Virus record (IMG/VR): IMGVR_UViG_3300031787_007614
Location: 62,001-126,000 of that record
Strand: one strand, 5' to 3'
Length of the DNA: 64,000 bases
Source of the DNA: a virus
The notes under the pieces were generated by a model, which did no database searches, was not told the DNA's origin, and saw only the letters and a program-made list of their open reading frames with translations. Position numbers and translations under genes: made by a program. The stretch's first letter is position 1. Every line of letters begins with the position of its first letter. This document shows, one piece after another, positions 8,352 through 16,188 of the stretch.

Positions 8352-9098
8352 TTAAATTAAATTGGCCCAGGCACCATTTTCGTAACCCTGAAACTTGTTA
8401 GTAGATGAGTTGTAAATCATGTCACCATTGGCTGCAATTGTGTTGGCAATTTGTGCTGTGGTTAAACTAGGCAGTCGGAACGTGCCACCGCCAACTACTC
8501 TAACTGCTGACACAGCTGACAGATCCAAGTTTGTGGCTGAACTCAGTGTGGGTGTGCCTGCGCCGCCACCTATAAAGTTTGCGGCTGTTACGTTGCCAGT
8601 AACGCTGACAAAACTAAATGCATCTGCTCCAAATCCATTACCTACTAGGTTGCCGGACAAGTTGCCGCTGAGTGATGCCACTCCACCTGAAATTCCAGTC
8701 AACTGTGATCCATTGCCCACAAAGAAACTACCAATGATATTAGCGCCAGATGTGATGGTTCCTGTAGCAGAAATCAATCCTGTGGTGTTGAGGTTGCCAG
8801 CTTGTACATTACCTGTGGCACTCACTGTGGCGCCTTGTACCAGGGCCACAGACGTTACGTTGCCACCACGCACATTGCCAGTGGCCAACACGCCTGATGC
8901 TGTGTTCACGTTGCCTGTGGCTGTAACCAAGCCGCCTGTGTTCAAGTTGCCGCCTGTGATGTTGCCGGTCACAGAAGAAAAATATGTTTTCAAGTTGCTG
9001 CCTGAAATTTGATAGGTAACTCCACTGCTGACCACTGGCACAATGGCTGCATCAGTCATTGCGGCTAGTGAAGTTAGTTGTGATATTTTAATGGGCAT
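8352..9098 (-). CDS. Repetitive tail-fibre protein
   Basis: This 248-residue protein is built from short repeats around TGNV-x-GGN and ATGNV, about 15-20 residues each. It is the same repeat type as in the much larger proteins at 23139-24635 and 29278-32319. The N-terminus (MPIKISQLTSL) and the C-terminal YNSSTNKFQGYENGAWANL are typical of phage fibre tips that follow a beta-helical shaft. It is probably a trimeric fibre or a fibre tip. Confidence 0.75.
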   Translation of the reverse strand: MPIKISQLTSLAAMTDAAIVPVVSSGVTYQISGSNLKTYFSSVTGNITGGNLNTGGLVTATGNVNTASGVLATGNVRGGNVTSVALVQGATVSATGNVQAGNLNTTGLISATGTITSGANIIGSFFVGNGSQLTGISGGVASLSGNLSGNLVGNGFGADAFSFVSVTGNVTAANFIGGGAGTPTLSSATNLDLSAVSAVRVVGGGTFRLPSLTTAQIANTIAANGDMIYNSSTNKFQGYENGAWANLI

Positions 9099-9107
9099 GT
9101 GCTTTCC

Positions 9108-9269
9108 TTATTCTGTAATAATCTCGTCGCTGGGCGGCGAGTTTGCCAATTCTGTTGTGATGGGATCATCCGACTCTGTGGTAATGGATGTGGCCGAAGG
9201 TGTGGGCGGTGCAACTGCAACACTTATGCCCCCACCAATGGATATGCCCCCACCAATTGCTAATGGCAT
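9108..9269 (-). CDS. Small virion-type protein with IG-x-GI tag (53 aa)
   Basis: This 53-residue frame begins MPLAIGGGISIGGGISV, the third copy of the glycine-patterned N-terminus seen at 5755-6069 and 6073-6801. The remainder is Pro/Ser/Thr/Glu-rich and probably unstructured. It starts immediately after the stop of the endolysin gene (TAA then ATG). It may be a minimal protein carrying little beyond the tag. Confidence 0.65.
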   Translation of the reverse strand: MPLAIGGGISIGGGISVAVAPPTPSATSITTESDDPITTELANSPPSDEIITE

Positions 9270-9884
9270 TTAGGCTCCCAACACATGCAGTGCATGTTCA
9301 GTGTGTTTGATGCGATCCTCAAGACCAATGTAGCCACCGTTGATGGCCCGTGTTAGACCTTTTGCGTCATTGGCATCTGCAAATCTATTTAGATTGTTCT
9401 GTTCCCAGTACCAACAAGCTGACTGTGCGGCACCTTCAAAAGTGGCTAGATATTCTGCGGCTTCGGCTTCAGAAATACTCAGGCTGCCTGCAAAGAATGT
9501 GTAGTTGTCCTTGCCTGTCAACTGTATTAGCCCACGACCACAATAGCGCCAGCCATCGCCTGATGCTTCGTCGCCGTTGCCCATTCTATTGGCATAGACT
9601 CTGTTGGCAATACGTTCAGGCCGGTTGGCATACTGTGCAGCCAATTCAGCTGTGGGGAAATACTTGGGGAAAACTTTTTGTAGGCTTGCGGCTTTGTAGT
9701 TGAGATTTTCTTTGATGAAAATAAAATTTCCTGACTCATGAGCGCATTGTGCAACAAAATGTGCCACACGTAGGGGTGTGTCAATGCCGTAGTCATCTAA
9801 CAGTTGATCTAGGGCTTCGTGCCAGTGATCAATGTGGGGATTCTTTACCATTTGTTTTAGTTGTTGTACGGATAGTATGCTCAT
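9270..9884 (-). CDS. Endolysin, GH19 chitinase-like
   Basis: This 204-residue protein matches the glycoside hydrolase 19 fold common in phage endolysins. The catalytic Glu is in the HESG motif (49-52), a second acidic residue follows near 59, and the GRGLIQLTG motif lies at 116-124. It should cut peptidoglycan glycan strands. There is no signal peptide, so release needs a holin. It overlaps the lipoprotein gene upstream by 4 bases, forming a lysis group. Confidence 0.88.
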   Translation of the reverse strand: MSILSVQQLKQMVKNPHIDHWHEALDQLLDDYGIDTPLRVAHFVAQCAHESGNFIFIKENLNYKAASLQKVFPKYFPTAELAAQYANRPERIANRVYANRMGNGDEASGDGWRYCGRGLIQLTGKDNYTFFAGSLSISEAEAAEYLATFEGAAQSACWYWEQNNLNRFADANDAKGLTRAINGGYIGLEDRIKHTEHALHVLGA

Positions 9885-10189
9885 TTTGCACCTTCAAATA
9901 TTTTTTTCTGTACTGAGTACCACTCAATCCAAGCATCTGCTTTCACAGCACAAGCATAGTAAGTGGTGTAGTTTTGTACCACAGTTCGACCAACGTCACT
10001 GAGTCGAGCTTCACCTGGAATCTGTTCCAGTTGTGGGCACGGCACCATGGCTGATCGTCCGGGTGCATCTGGAAACTTGGCCACAACAGGCACCACAGTG
10101 CTGCACCCAGTGATGGCCAACATCAGCATCACAACAATTGCAAATATAATCAAACTGGAAACAAGTTGTTGATCCTGTTGATTTTTCAT
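9881..10189 (-). CDS. Lipoprotein, putative outer-membrane spanin
   Basis: This 102-residue protein has an N-terminal hydrophobic segment ending in a lipobox (LAITGC, Cys29). Ala/Pro-rich sequence and a polar C-terminal helix follow. Such a lipoprotein directly upstream of an endolysin is typical of Rz1-like outer spanins. It overlaps the endolysin gene by 4 bases. The possible inner partner is encoded at 11569-12039. Confidence 0.6.
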   Translation of the reverse strand: MKNQQDQQLVSSLIIFAIVVMLMLAITGCSTVVPVVAKFPDAPGRSAMVPCPQLEQIPGEARLSDVGRTVVQNYTTYYACAVKADAWIEWYSVQKKIFEGAK

Positions 10190-10190
10190 G

Positions 10191-11582
10191 TCAGCAGTTC
10201 CATTTTCTCAATGCTAGAGCCTTGCGTGTGGGTTTGCCGTTGGGTTTTTTCATTGGGCCTTTAACGCCTGACATTCTGGCGCAGAATGATTTGCGTCTTT
10301 TTGCTGCCTTAGAGCCTTTCTTTAGTTTTGAAGGCTTGGTGGTCACGGCCATTTGCAATTTTGATCCAGGATTTTCTCTACGATATGATGCCACACCTTT
10401 GGCGTTTAATCCGCCTTTTTTGCTCTTGCCTTCTTTACGTCGCCAGGCGGCTGTTTCATACAGCACATTGTCCGGCATGGCTTCAAACTGTTCCCACACT
10501 AGATCTTCGCTCACACGATTTTTCACAGCCATTTCTGCTACCAACTCTTGCATGGCTTCAAACATTTCATCCACTTCGGGATCCACTTCGTCTGACGCTT
10601 CCTCTGAATACATATAGTCCCACACAGCAACCAGCATTGACTTGGCCACAGCAATCTTTTCTTGACACCATTCAGGCAAGTTATCACCTGATTGAATTAG
10701 ATCGTCAATACCTTCTACAGCACGTTGTAGCGTTTCTAAGTTGTTGTCGGCCATGCCTGCTTCGTCGTCATACTCGCCATTGTAGTCTTCCGCTACACCT
10801 TGCTCACTAAATCGCTGACGATAACTGTTGGGATTCATTGACGATCTAGAACCAACTACAGCATTACCTTCGCCACTCAGCAACAAATCATACATGAGTT
10901 TGATTACTTTTAAAGGGCTGTTCATTCTTTCCAGGGCATTTTTAAACCATTCAACTTTTTCTGGTTTCATTGGCTTGGCACTGGGCTTGCTGATCAATGC
11001 CAGTGCCTGTGCTTTCAACGTGGACAAGTCTCTGATTTGTTCAAGACGTTTTAGATCCTCAATATCAAAGTTGTAATCAGCTTTGCCTTCCGCCACACCT
11101 TGCTGATCTTTGGGCTCGTCAAACAAGGAGTCTATGGCTTTTTTGCCGCCATACAACACAGCCAACACAATGCCAGCAGGGATGGCATATTTAAAAGCCA
11201 AAGCAGACAGGTCAAGCAATGTTTTCTCGTCAATGGCCGTGCCCACCTTGGCAGCAATATCTTTGGCAATGTCTGCCACAGAAGATCCAATTTCGTAAGC
11301 ACCAGCACCCATGCCAATTTTTCCAGCATTCTTGGCTGCAATTTCTGTGCCAGCTCGAGCAGCCTGACCTGCACCGCGAGCTCCTGCTTGTCCTGCTTGG
11401 CCAAGAACCTGTGCTATTTTTGGGGCAGCAGCCATGAACAGTCTTGCACCTGCTGCCAACAACGGCGCAAATTCATCAAGCTGTTGTTCTTTGACCATGC
11501 CGGCCTTTTTCTTTTTAGCAATAGCAATGGCTGCCTGTTGAGCAGGCGACGCTGCTTCTAGTATTACGTCATTTAGTTTCAT
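10191..11582 (-). CDS. Large phage protein with DUF6321-like C-terminus
   Basis: The start is set at MKLNDVILEAA because GGAGGC lies 9 bases upstream; a longer frame exists. The protein has about 463 residues. The first part is Ala-rich and helical, with a hydrophobic segment near 130-150 (YAIPAGIVLAVLYGG). The middle is acidic, with two copies of a QGVAE linker. The basic C-terminus (KRRKSFCARMSG to the final WNC) resembles a small domain common in T4-like aquatic phages, which I believe is DUF6321. L-x-E sites resemble prohead-protease cleavage sites, so an internal head protein is possible. Confidence 0.65.
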   Translation of the reverse strand: MKLNDVILEAASPAQQAAIAIAKKKKAGMVKEQQLDEFAPLLAAGARLFMAAAPKIAQVLGQAGQAGARGAGQAARAGTEIAAKNAGKIGMGAGAYEIGSSVADIAKDIAAKVGTAIDEKTLLDLSALAFKYAIPAGIVLAVLYGGKKAIDSLFDEPKDQQGVAEGKADYNFDIEDLKRLEQIRDLSTLKAQALALISKPSAKPMKPEKVEWFKNALERMNSPLKVIKLMYDLLLSGEGNAVVGSRSSMNPNSYRQRFSEQGVAEDYNGEYDDEAGMADNNLETLQRAVEGIDDLIQSGDNLPEWCQEKIAVAKSMLVAVWDYMYSEEASDEVDPEVDEMFEAMQELVAEMAVKNRVSEDLVWEQFEAMPDNVLYETAAWRRKEGKSKKGGLNAKGVASYRRENPGSKLQMAVTTKPSKLKKGSKAAKRRKSFCARMSGVKGPMKKPNGKPTRKALALRKWNC

Positions 11583-12039
11583 TTTTTGGTGCCTCCGCTG
11601 CACGATTTATAGTGGTAATGAATTCTCGAGGAATTTCACACTGTCCACCAGGTGCAAATTTTACATCGTACTTGACTATTTCTCTGTCAATATACTGTAT
11701 GATGTCTTGACCTCTACGAGTGATGTATTCAGTTTTCTTCACAACTCGTTCCACAATCTTTACATTTTCCCGTGCGCTTTCAGCTTCAGCAATCTTTAGT
11801 TTTTGTTCCACTTCAGCCACACGCTCGCGCCATTCTGCTTCCACTGCGTATCCGCCGCGAAAGTAAACTCCTAGCACCAAAAGTGCAATGCCCAGGACTT
11901 TAAAGGGCAACTGATATTGCCACACTAGAGGAATACGATGCGCAAAAAATCCTGCTACAGTAAGCACAAGGCCCGCTAATAACAGGATGTTACAAAACCA
12001 TAAGATCAAGGCATCAGGAAGAAAATGTAAAATCCACAT
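11569..12039 (-). CDS. Membrane/coiled-coil protein, putative inner spanin
   Basis: This 156-residue protein has two or three hydrophobic segments (about 8-32 and 42-62), then a charged coiled coil (about 68-120) and a short tail with a single Cys and the CEIPREFI motif. This layout, a membrane anchor with a long periplasmic helix, fits Rz-like inner spanins, and the lipoprotein and endolysin genes follow downstream. It overlaps the next gene by 14 bases. Confidence 0.5.
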   Translation of the reverse strand: MWILHFLPDALILWFCNILLLAGLVLTVAGFFAHRIPLVWQYQLPFKVLGIALLVLGVYFRGGYAVEAEWRERVAEVEQKLKIAEAESARENVKIVERVVKKTEYITRRGQDIIQYIDREIVKYDVKFAPGGQCEIPREFITTINRAAEAPKNETK

Positions 12040-12044
12040 GCCAT

Positions 12045-12050
12045 TATTTA
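12045..12050 (-). promoter_or_regulatory. Possible late promoter abutting a start codon
   Basis: TAAATA lies 5 bases before the ATG of the putative inner-spanin gene, and there is no Shine-Dalgarno sequence. Part of it is the stop codon of the upstream gene, so it could be coincidental. Confidence 0.3.
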
Positions 12051-12251
12051 GTTGCGCCCCCAGGATACCCGAGCCCAGGCCCGTTCATGCAACCAATACA
12101 GCACAGTATTCACACCCATTTGCACAAATGCAATGACCGAGCTAATTCCAAAACTACCAGTAATTAAATACGCAATGGTAAATGTGCTGGCGCTGCCAGT
12201 AATGCGCCAGGTCAGAGTTTTTACTAGACTACGACCATTGCTGTCGGTCAC
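12048..12251 (-). CDS. DUF2061 membrane protein
   Basis: This 67-residue protein fits DUF2061: the RSLVKTLTWR start, two membrane helices (about 16-33 and 36-52) and the C-terminal LHERAWARVSWGR motif. Bacterial members are often found near sulfate-assimilation genes. Here the gene overlaps a protein with an APS-kinase-like domain by 4 bases, which repeats that association. The biochemical role of the family is unknown to me. Confidence 0.85.
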   Translation of the reverse strand: MTDSNGRSLVKTLTWRITGSASTFTIAYLITGSFGISSVIAFVQMGVNTVLYWLHERAWARVSWGRN

Positions 12252-13042
12252 TTTAATCCTAATTCTTTGCGAATTTTTGTGGCTGAAATATCTGTGATTG
12301 CTTCGTCAAATGACTCTTCGCCGGCTGAATAGCCCACGCCGCGACCCCAGCCAATATGCACAATGTTGGGCACAACTTGTATTTCATACTGGCCTTGATA
12401 CAGAGGATCTAAGTCACGTCGAATAAATGATTTCACTCGTTCCACTTCAAACGGATTAGAACCCTGCCAGCCCTGTACATCACGCACTTGAATAACAACC
12501 TGCCCTGTGCGTTCTAGCAGGCGTTCAAATAACGCACGATGGCCGTCATGCCAGGGCTGCCAGCGACCCAGCATTTGCACAGTTTCTCGTTTGAAATCAA
12601 ACACAGGACGTCGACGATTGTCGATAATGTGCTCTTTAATGAAGTCCGCCCATTTCTCACAGTTCTGTTCATTTATGCGAAAGTCGTACACTTCGGGTTC
12701 CACAAACATGGCATTGGTATCAGCATATCGACCTTCACGGATGGTGTCTACCCATACAGTCCAATCTGCTTTGAACACATTGCGCATTTCCACCAAGGGT
12801 GCCACAAAGTCTGCTATCATGTAGTCATATGCTGTGAGCTTGTCTGCTAGTTCACGCATTCTTCGTGCTTGACGAATACGCCCGGCTTCTGAAAAGTCCC
12901 AGTCATTGTACTGTTCGCGGATTTCGTCTGCGTTCAGCCAACCCACTTGCTTGCCAGCTGCTTCTAGCTGTGCTTGCAATTCCCGTGCCAGTGTGGTTTT
13001 ACCCGAGCCTGGCAGGCCCATGATTAAGATACGTTGTGGCAT
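12248..13042 (-). CDS. APS-kinase-like / nucleotidyltransferase fusion
   Basis: This 264-residue protein has two domains. Residues 1-145 are a P-loop kinase (GLPGSGKT, 9-16) with the adenylylsulfate-kinase layout, including NADEIR and GRIRQARR. Residues 150-264 are a nucleotidyltransferase with GRWQPWHDGH (159-168) and ISATKIR (252-258), the HxGH and ISxTxxR signatures of NMN or related adenylyltransferases. It may make PAPS or act in NAD salvage; the domain order is the reverse of NadR. The DUF2061 neighbour favours sulfur metabolism. Domain identities are firm, the substrate is not. Confidence 0.8.
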   Translation of the reverse strand: MPQRILIMGLPGSGKTTLARELQAQLEAAGKQVGWLNADEIREQYNDWDFSEAGRIRQARRMRELADKLTAYDYMIADFVAPLVEMRNVFKADWTVWVDTIREGRYADTNAMFVEPEVYDFRINEQNCEKWADFIKEHIIDNRRRPVFDFKRETVQMLGRWQPWHDGHRALFERLLERTGQVVIQVRDVQGWQGSNPFEVERVKSFIRRDLDPLYQGQYEIQVVPNIVHIGWGRGVGYSAGEESFDEAITDISATKIRKELGLK

Positions 13043-13938
13043 AGTGTGTCCTTTGAATTATTTAATGATGAAACTTTGACCTTTAAAATATCTGCAACCC
13101 AACCATTTTGCACCATTTCAATGGGGTGGCATTCACCGTAGTATTCATTGCTGACCCAGGCCTCGTGTTCTGCGTCATAATCAAACCAAGGGCTAAATCC
13201 CAGCACTAGATTGGTTCTGTCTGCGCTATCCACACCATGCACTCGATGGGACTGATTGGTGTCCCAGGTGTAGGCCCGGCCCAATTGTAAATTGATATCC
13301 TCACCGCGGTACTGCAAATAATGATCAGGCGATTGAGTTAAAGGTATGTTTATTCTGACATTTTCATACACAGGCTCGTCTTTGTGCAGTAGATATTCAG
13401 GATTTGTACTGTCTTGTGCATGAGCACGAATCACACTCAGTCGCGATCTTATTAGAGTTCTTGGAAAATGACTCAACAAATCACCAAATTGTTCACGTGC
13501 CACTGTGTTGGGCTGATTGAATGCATAGCTGTCATAGTATGAATTTTTTAAACGACCACGCAAGGCCAACCAAGTGCGCACGTTGCCATAAAAAAATGAT
13601 TGATTGTTAATAAAACTTGAACCCAGGGTGGAATTGAATTCTGTCACAGCAGGATCACGTATGTGGGGATTGTGTGTCAAACTCAGTGACTGATATGAAC
13701 TGCGTGATCGTCCTTGCCTGCTCAACCAGCCGTAGCTGCCATACAGTGCAAGAGCCTGTTCAGCTGCCTGTTGCAGTGCGCCAACAGGATAATTCAACTC
13801 ACACTCATGCACTTGATTTGCTGGTTGGGGCAGGCGTCGAAACAGTCGTTCAATGTTGGTGCGTAATTTTATGTATGAAAACACTGACAGAAAAGGCGGC
13901 ACATCAGCTGTACGAATCACAATCTTTTTTGTGGACAT
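13024..13938 (-). CDS. Asp/Asn-hydroxylase-like Fe(II)/2OG protein
   Basis: Starting at MSTKK this protein has 304 residues; a start 18 bases further upstream is possible and neither has a clear ribosome site. The C-terminal half has a cupin pattern with HKD (H185, D187), a distal His in SHRVHG (231-234) and Arg in DRTNLVLGF. This matches metal and 2-oxoglutarate binding in aspartyl/asparaginyl hydroxylase-like proteins. The N-terminal half is not recognised. It overlaps the kinase/nucleotidyltransferase gene by 19 bases. The hydroxylated substrate is unknown. Confidence 0.7.
   Translation of the reverse strand: MSTKKIVIRTADVPPFLSVFSYIKLRTNIERLFRRLPQPANQVHECELNYPVGALQQAAEQALALYGSYGWLSRQGRSRSSYQSLSLTHNPHIRDPAVTEFNSTLGSSFINNQSFFYGNVRTWLALRGRLKNSYYDSYAFNQPNTVAREQFGDLLSHFPRTLIRSRLSVIRAHAQDSTNPEYLLHKDEPVYENVRINIPLTQSPDHYLQYRGEDINLQLGRAYTWDTNQSHRVHGVDSADRTNLVLGFSPWFDYDAEHEAWVSNEYYGECHPIEMVQNGWVADILKVKVSSLNNSKDTLCHNVS
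13059..13064 (-). promoter_or_regulatory. T4-type late promoter element
   Basis: TAAATA lies 16 bases before the start of the kinase/nucleotidyltransferase gene, with AAAGGA between them as ribosome site. Confidence 0.5.
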
Positions 13939-14054
13939 TTGAAATAGTAAATGCATTTGCTGAACGCTACAATTTGCGATTGGAAACGTTCAAAAAAGAG
14001 CCCGCTGAATTGGGGCGTCTTTATTTTGTTTACAGCAAACCAGCAGCGGCTTGA
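13929..14054 (+). pseudogene. Possible gene remnant
   Basis: On the plus strand about 41 codons have a natural protein-like composition (for example FKKEPAELGRLYFVYSK) and end in TGA. There is no ATG or GTG at a suitable place, only a TTG at 13929 or starts far upstream inside the antisense gene. It lies antisense to the ends of two minus-strand genes. It could be the C-terminal end of a displaced gene. Confidence 0.3.
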
Positions 14055-14587
14055 AGTTCGCGCAGATCACGCTTGACTGCGTGAATTTGTTTTTCAGGCA
14101 GGCCAGCGGCTGCTCGCCATTCATTTAGATCCTGATCTGTGCTTTTTCTATAAGCGTCTGGCGTGAGTGGCACAGTGTCAGCAAACACCTGTTCGTCCCA
14201 GGAAAATTTGCCATTGTTGTAGTGTACCATCCAGTCGTCGGGTTCATACTCTGTGAGCGTGGAAAGATCATCCAGCAGTGTTTGCACATGCTGTGGGGCT
14301 GAACTGCGTCTGCGTATTTCCAGATAAACCAAGTATCTGTTGGGTTTGATTTCGCCGGGTGAACGGTCAGCGTCCAGCACAAAATCATAGCCTTTTTCAA
14401 ACCACGCCACAAGATCCTTGGCAGCGGCTTTGTCACGCACAAAAAAGCTCAGCACAATGATGTCTTCGTCGTCGCCCATTTTTGAGCTGAATTCATCCAC
14501 GTGAATAGTGGGCTTCATTATGCCGTCGAGGTCACGATACTGTAGACCTTCAAGCAGAGGGTTGTGAGAGTTGTTGTTGTGCATCAT
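14030..14587 (-). CDS. Conserved phage protein of unknown function
   Basis: From the ATG at 14587 this protein has 185 residues. The part from KPTIHVDEF on (about residue 25) is the conserved-looking core, and an ATG at 14518 would also fit. It is an alpha/beta protein with a VLSFFVRD strand, a basic RYLVYLEIRRR strand and a C-terminal helix-rich segment rich in Ala, Glu and Arg. It overlaps the end of the neighbouring gene. I believe it is widespread in T4-like aquatic phages, without known function. Confidence 0.75.
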   Translation of the reverse strand: MMHNNNSHNPLLEGLQYRDLDGIMKPTIHVDEFSSKMGDDEDIIVLSFFVRDKAAAKDLVAWFEKGYDFVLDADRSPGEIKPNRYLVYLEIRRRSSAPQHVQTLLDDLSTLTEYEPDDWMVHYNNGKFSWDEQVFADTVPLTPDAYRKSTDQDLNEWRAAAGLPEKQIHAVKRDLRELQAAAGLL

Positions 14588-15146
14588 TTGCTTGTGAATC
14601 ACTTTGATTGGCTTCTTGATCTAGATCCTGCTCGTAGGCATCATCTAAATCTCCGAGGTCAATGTCCTCGTCTTCCATTTCAATGGAACCTGTACGTATT
14701 TCACTCATTAAGGCCTTGGGCATGACTATTTCTACCAGCCATACATCACGTTCCATGATCTTGGCTTTTTTGGTACCCGGGCGGTAGTCTGATGGGTCTG
14801 TAATTTTGATGGGAATCTTGATCTTTTGCTTTTTGTACTTTATTTCGCAGTCAAATGGCAACAAGCGTCGACCACCACGTGGGTCGGGCATGAGCTTTTC
14901 AGGCCACATGAAAATACAGCCCACTGTGTACTTGCCAATATCCGGGCCTTGTACCAGTTCGCCAATGGCCCAGTTGCGAAATGCATAGATATCTAATTCG
15001 TCCAGCACACGCTCAAAGTCCAACAGCGTGGTAAGACTGCCGTCGCTCATGTAGATGTTGCGAATATTGTCGGCTACCTGCCAATAATCTTCGTGATTTT
15101 TGAACAGTTCTTTGTCGTTGATGCCGTGTGCGTTCTTGGTTTGCAT
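14550..15146 (-). CDS. Conserved phage protein of unknown function
   Basis: This 198-residue protein has a mixed alpha/beta body (1-150), a Lys-rich central strand pair and a very acidic, Gln/Asp/Ser-rich disordered tail (about 155-198). No enzyme motif is visible. It is translated just before the 14030-14587 gene, with overlap. There is no Shine-Dalgarno sequence; a TAAATA hexamer lies 5 bases before the ATG. Confidence 0.75.
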   Translation of the reverse strand: MQTKNAHGINDKELFKNHEDYWQVADNIRNIYMSDGSLTTLLDFERVLDELDIYAFRNWAIGELVQGPDIGKYTVGCIFMWPEKLMPDPRGGRRLLPFDCEIKYKKQKIKIPIKITDPSDYRPGTKKAKIMERDVWLVEIVMPKALMSEIRTGSIEMEDEDIDLGDLDDAYEQDLDQEANQSDSQANDAQQQLSQPSA

Positions 15147-15151
15147 GTGAT

Positions 15152-15157
15152 TATTTA
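15152..15157 (-). promoter_or_regulatory. Possible late promoter abutting a start codon
   Basis: CATAAATA is followed by five bases and then the ATG of the 198-residue protein, with no ribosome site. In T4, initiation lies about five bases beyond TATAAATA, so a leaderless transcript is predicted. Confidence 0.4.
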
Positions 15158-15188
15158 TGGCAAAAACACTGTGTTGTGGTTTTTGGTT

Positions 15189-16103
15189 TTATGATGCATT
15201 GCGGCCTTTGACCGTGGGGTAAATTGTGATGTTTTGTTTGGTAATAGTAGGGCAAAATTTGCACTGTGCAATAGGGTCATCTAATCGTGCCAGCCAGTCC
15301 ACAGCAGGACCTGGCCAGTCATTCACTGTCAGCGGTTGATAGCTGTTTAATAACAGTCGATCTTGGTCGCTGATTGCTAGATTGTGCTGTTGGTCAAATT
15401 CAGGCATCAGGGCCACTGGCCCGCATTTGTACAGTTGGCCACGAATGAAATGATAGCATTTGTACTGAGCAAACCCGCAGGCTTGATGTGCAAAAAAAGG
15501 GTCTGAATCATGCAGTGCAAATTGTCCTTGATTGTTTCTGTACACTGCTGCATCGTGAAAACTGTTGGCCAAATGCATTCTGACCAGCACATTGTTCACA
15601 TCTCGTGCTGAATAGAAAGCATGATTGTCTGAGTTGTATTTGTCAACCACATCAATTGCTGTGCCATATTCTTCATTGATTGGCTGTAAAAAACTTTTTA
15701 TATTGCTTCGTATTTGATCAAAATGGTCCAAGTTGTGCAGGCTTATTTCAATATTGCCGCAGGCCAGGCCGTTGTCGGCTTTTATATTGGCAAGAGCATT
15801 GTACAAATCAGGATTGGATTTTAACTGCAATCCATTTGAAAGAATCTGTATGTTGCATTTAAAAATATCATTTAATCCCACAACCCATTCTGACAGTGTG
15901 GGGTTTAGGGTGGGTTCGCCACCCAGGATCACAATGTTTTTTAATTCAATATATTCGCCCCAGCGTCGATAGGTGTCAGCATAGTCACTCCAGCGTTGCC
16001 AACCAGTGAATCGATGATTGTTAAAACGATTGCAATTTTCACATGTCAAATTGCATACGTTGGTGATGTAGAATTCTACTTTGTTTTCAAATGTGTATTT
16101 CAA
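15189..16103 (-). CDS. Radical SAM protein with cysteine-rich C-terminus
   Basis: This 304-residue protein carries the CxxxCxxC iron-sulfur motif (CNLTCENC, Cys17, 21, 24) and the GGEP SAM-binding motif (61-64). A C-terminal set of cysteines (CGFAQYKC, KCGP, CKFC) suggests a SPASM-like second cluster. The frame starts with TTG, as no ATG fits; GGCGGAA lies 6 bases upstream. A TAAATA element lies 19 bases before the start. The substrate is unknown; SPASM members often modify peptides or sugars. Confidence 0.8.
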   Translation of the reverse strand: MKYTFENKVEFYITNVCNLTCENCNRFNNHRFTGWQRWSDYADTYRRWGEYIELKNIVILGGEPTLNPTLSEWVVGLNDIFKCNIQILSNGLQLKSNPDLYNALANIKADNGLACGNIEISLHNLDHFDQIRSNIKSFLQPINEEYGTAIDVVDKYNSDNHAFYSARDVNNVLVRMHLANSFHDAAVYRNNQGQFALHDSDPFFAHQACGFAQYKCYHFIRGQLYKCGPVALMPEFDQQHNLAISDQDRLLLNSYQPLTVNDWPGPAVDWLARLDDPIAQCKFCPTITKQNITIYPTVKGRNAS

Positions 16104-16122
16104 TGCAATTCCGCCTGGTCAG

Positions 16123-16128
16123 TATTTA
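16123..16128 (-). promoter_or_regulatory. T4-type late promoter element
   Basis: CTAAATAC on the minus strand lies 19 bases before the start of the radical SAM gene at 16103. The spacing matches the elements at 32338 and 32363. Confidence 0.5.
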
Positions 16129-16179
16129 GTGATTGAATCCATCCAGATCAGTCCACATATCTTGAAGTTGTGCTGGCCG

Positions 16180-16185
16180 TAAATA
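16180..16185 (+). promoter_or_regulatory. Possible late promoter abutting phoH
   Basis: TAAATA on the plus strand ends 3 bases before the phoH ATG, which lacks a Shine-Dalgarno sequence. The distance is short for a T4-type start site, so confidence is low. Confidence 0.25.
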
Positions 16186-16188
16186 TCC

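Noticed and set aside
12045-12050. A firm late promoter for the inner-spanin-like gene
   Set aside because: Three of its bases are the stop codon of the upstream gene, so the match may be chance; it is kept only as a low-confidence feature.
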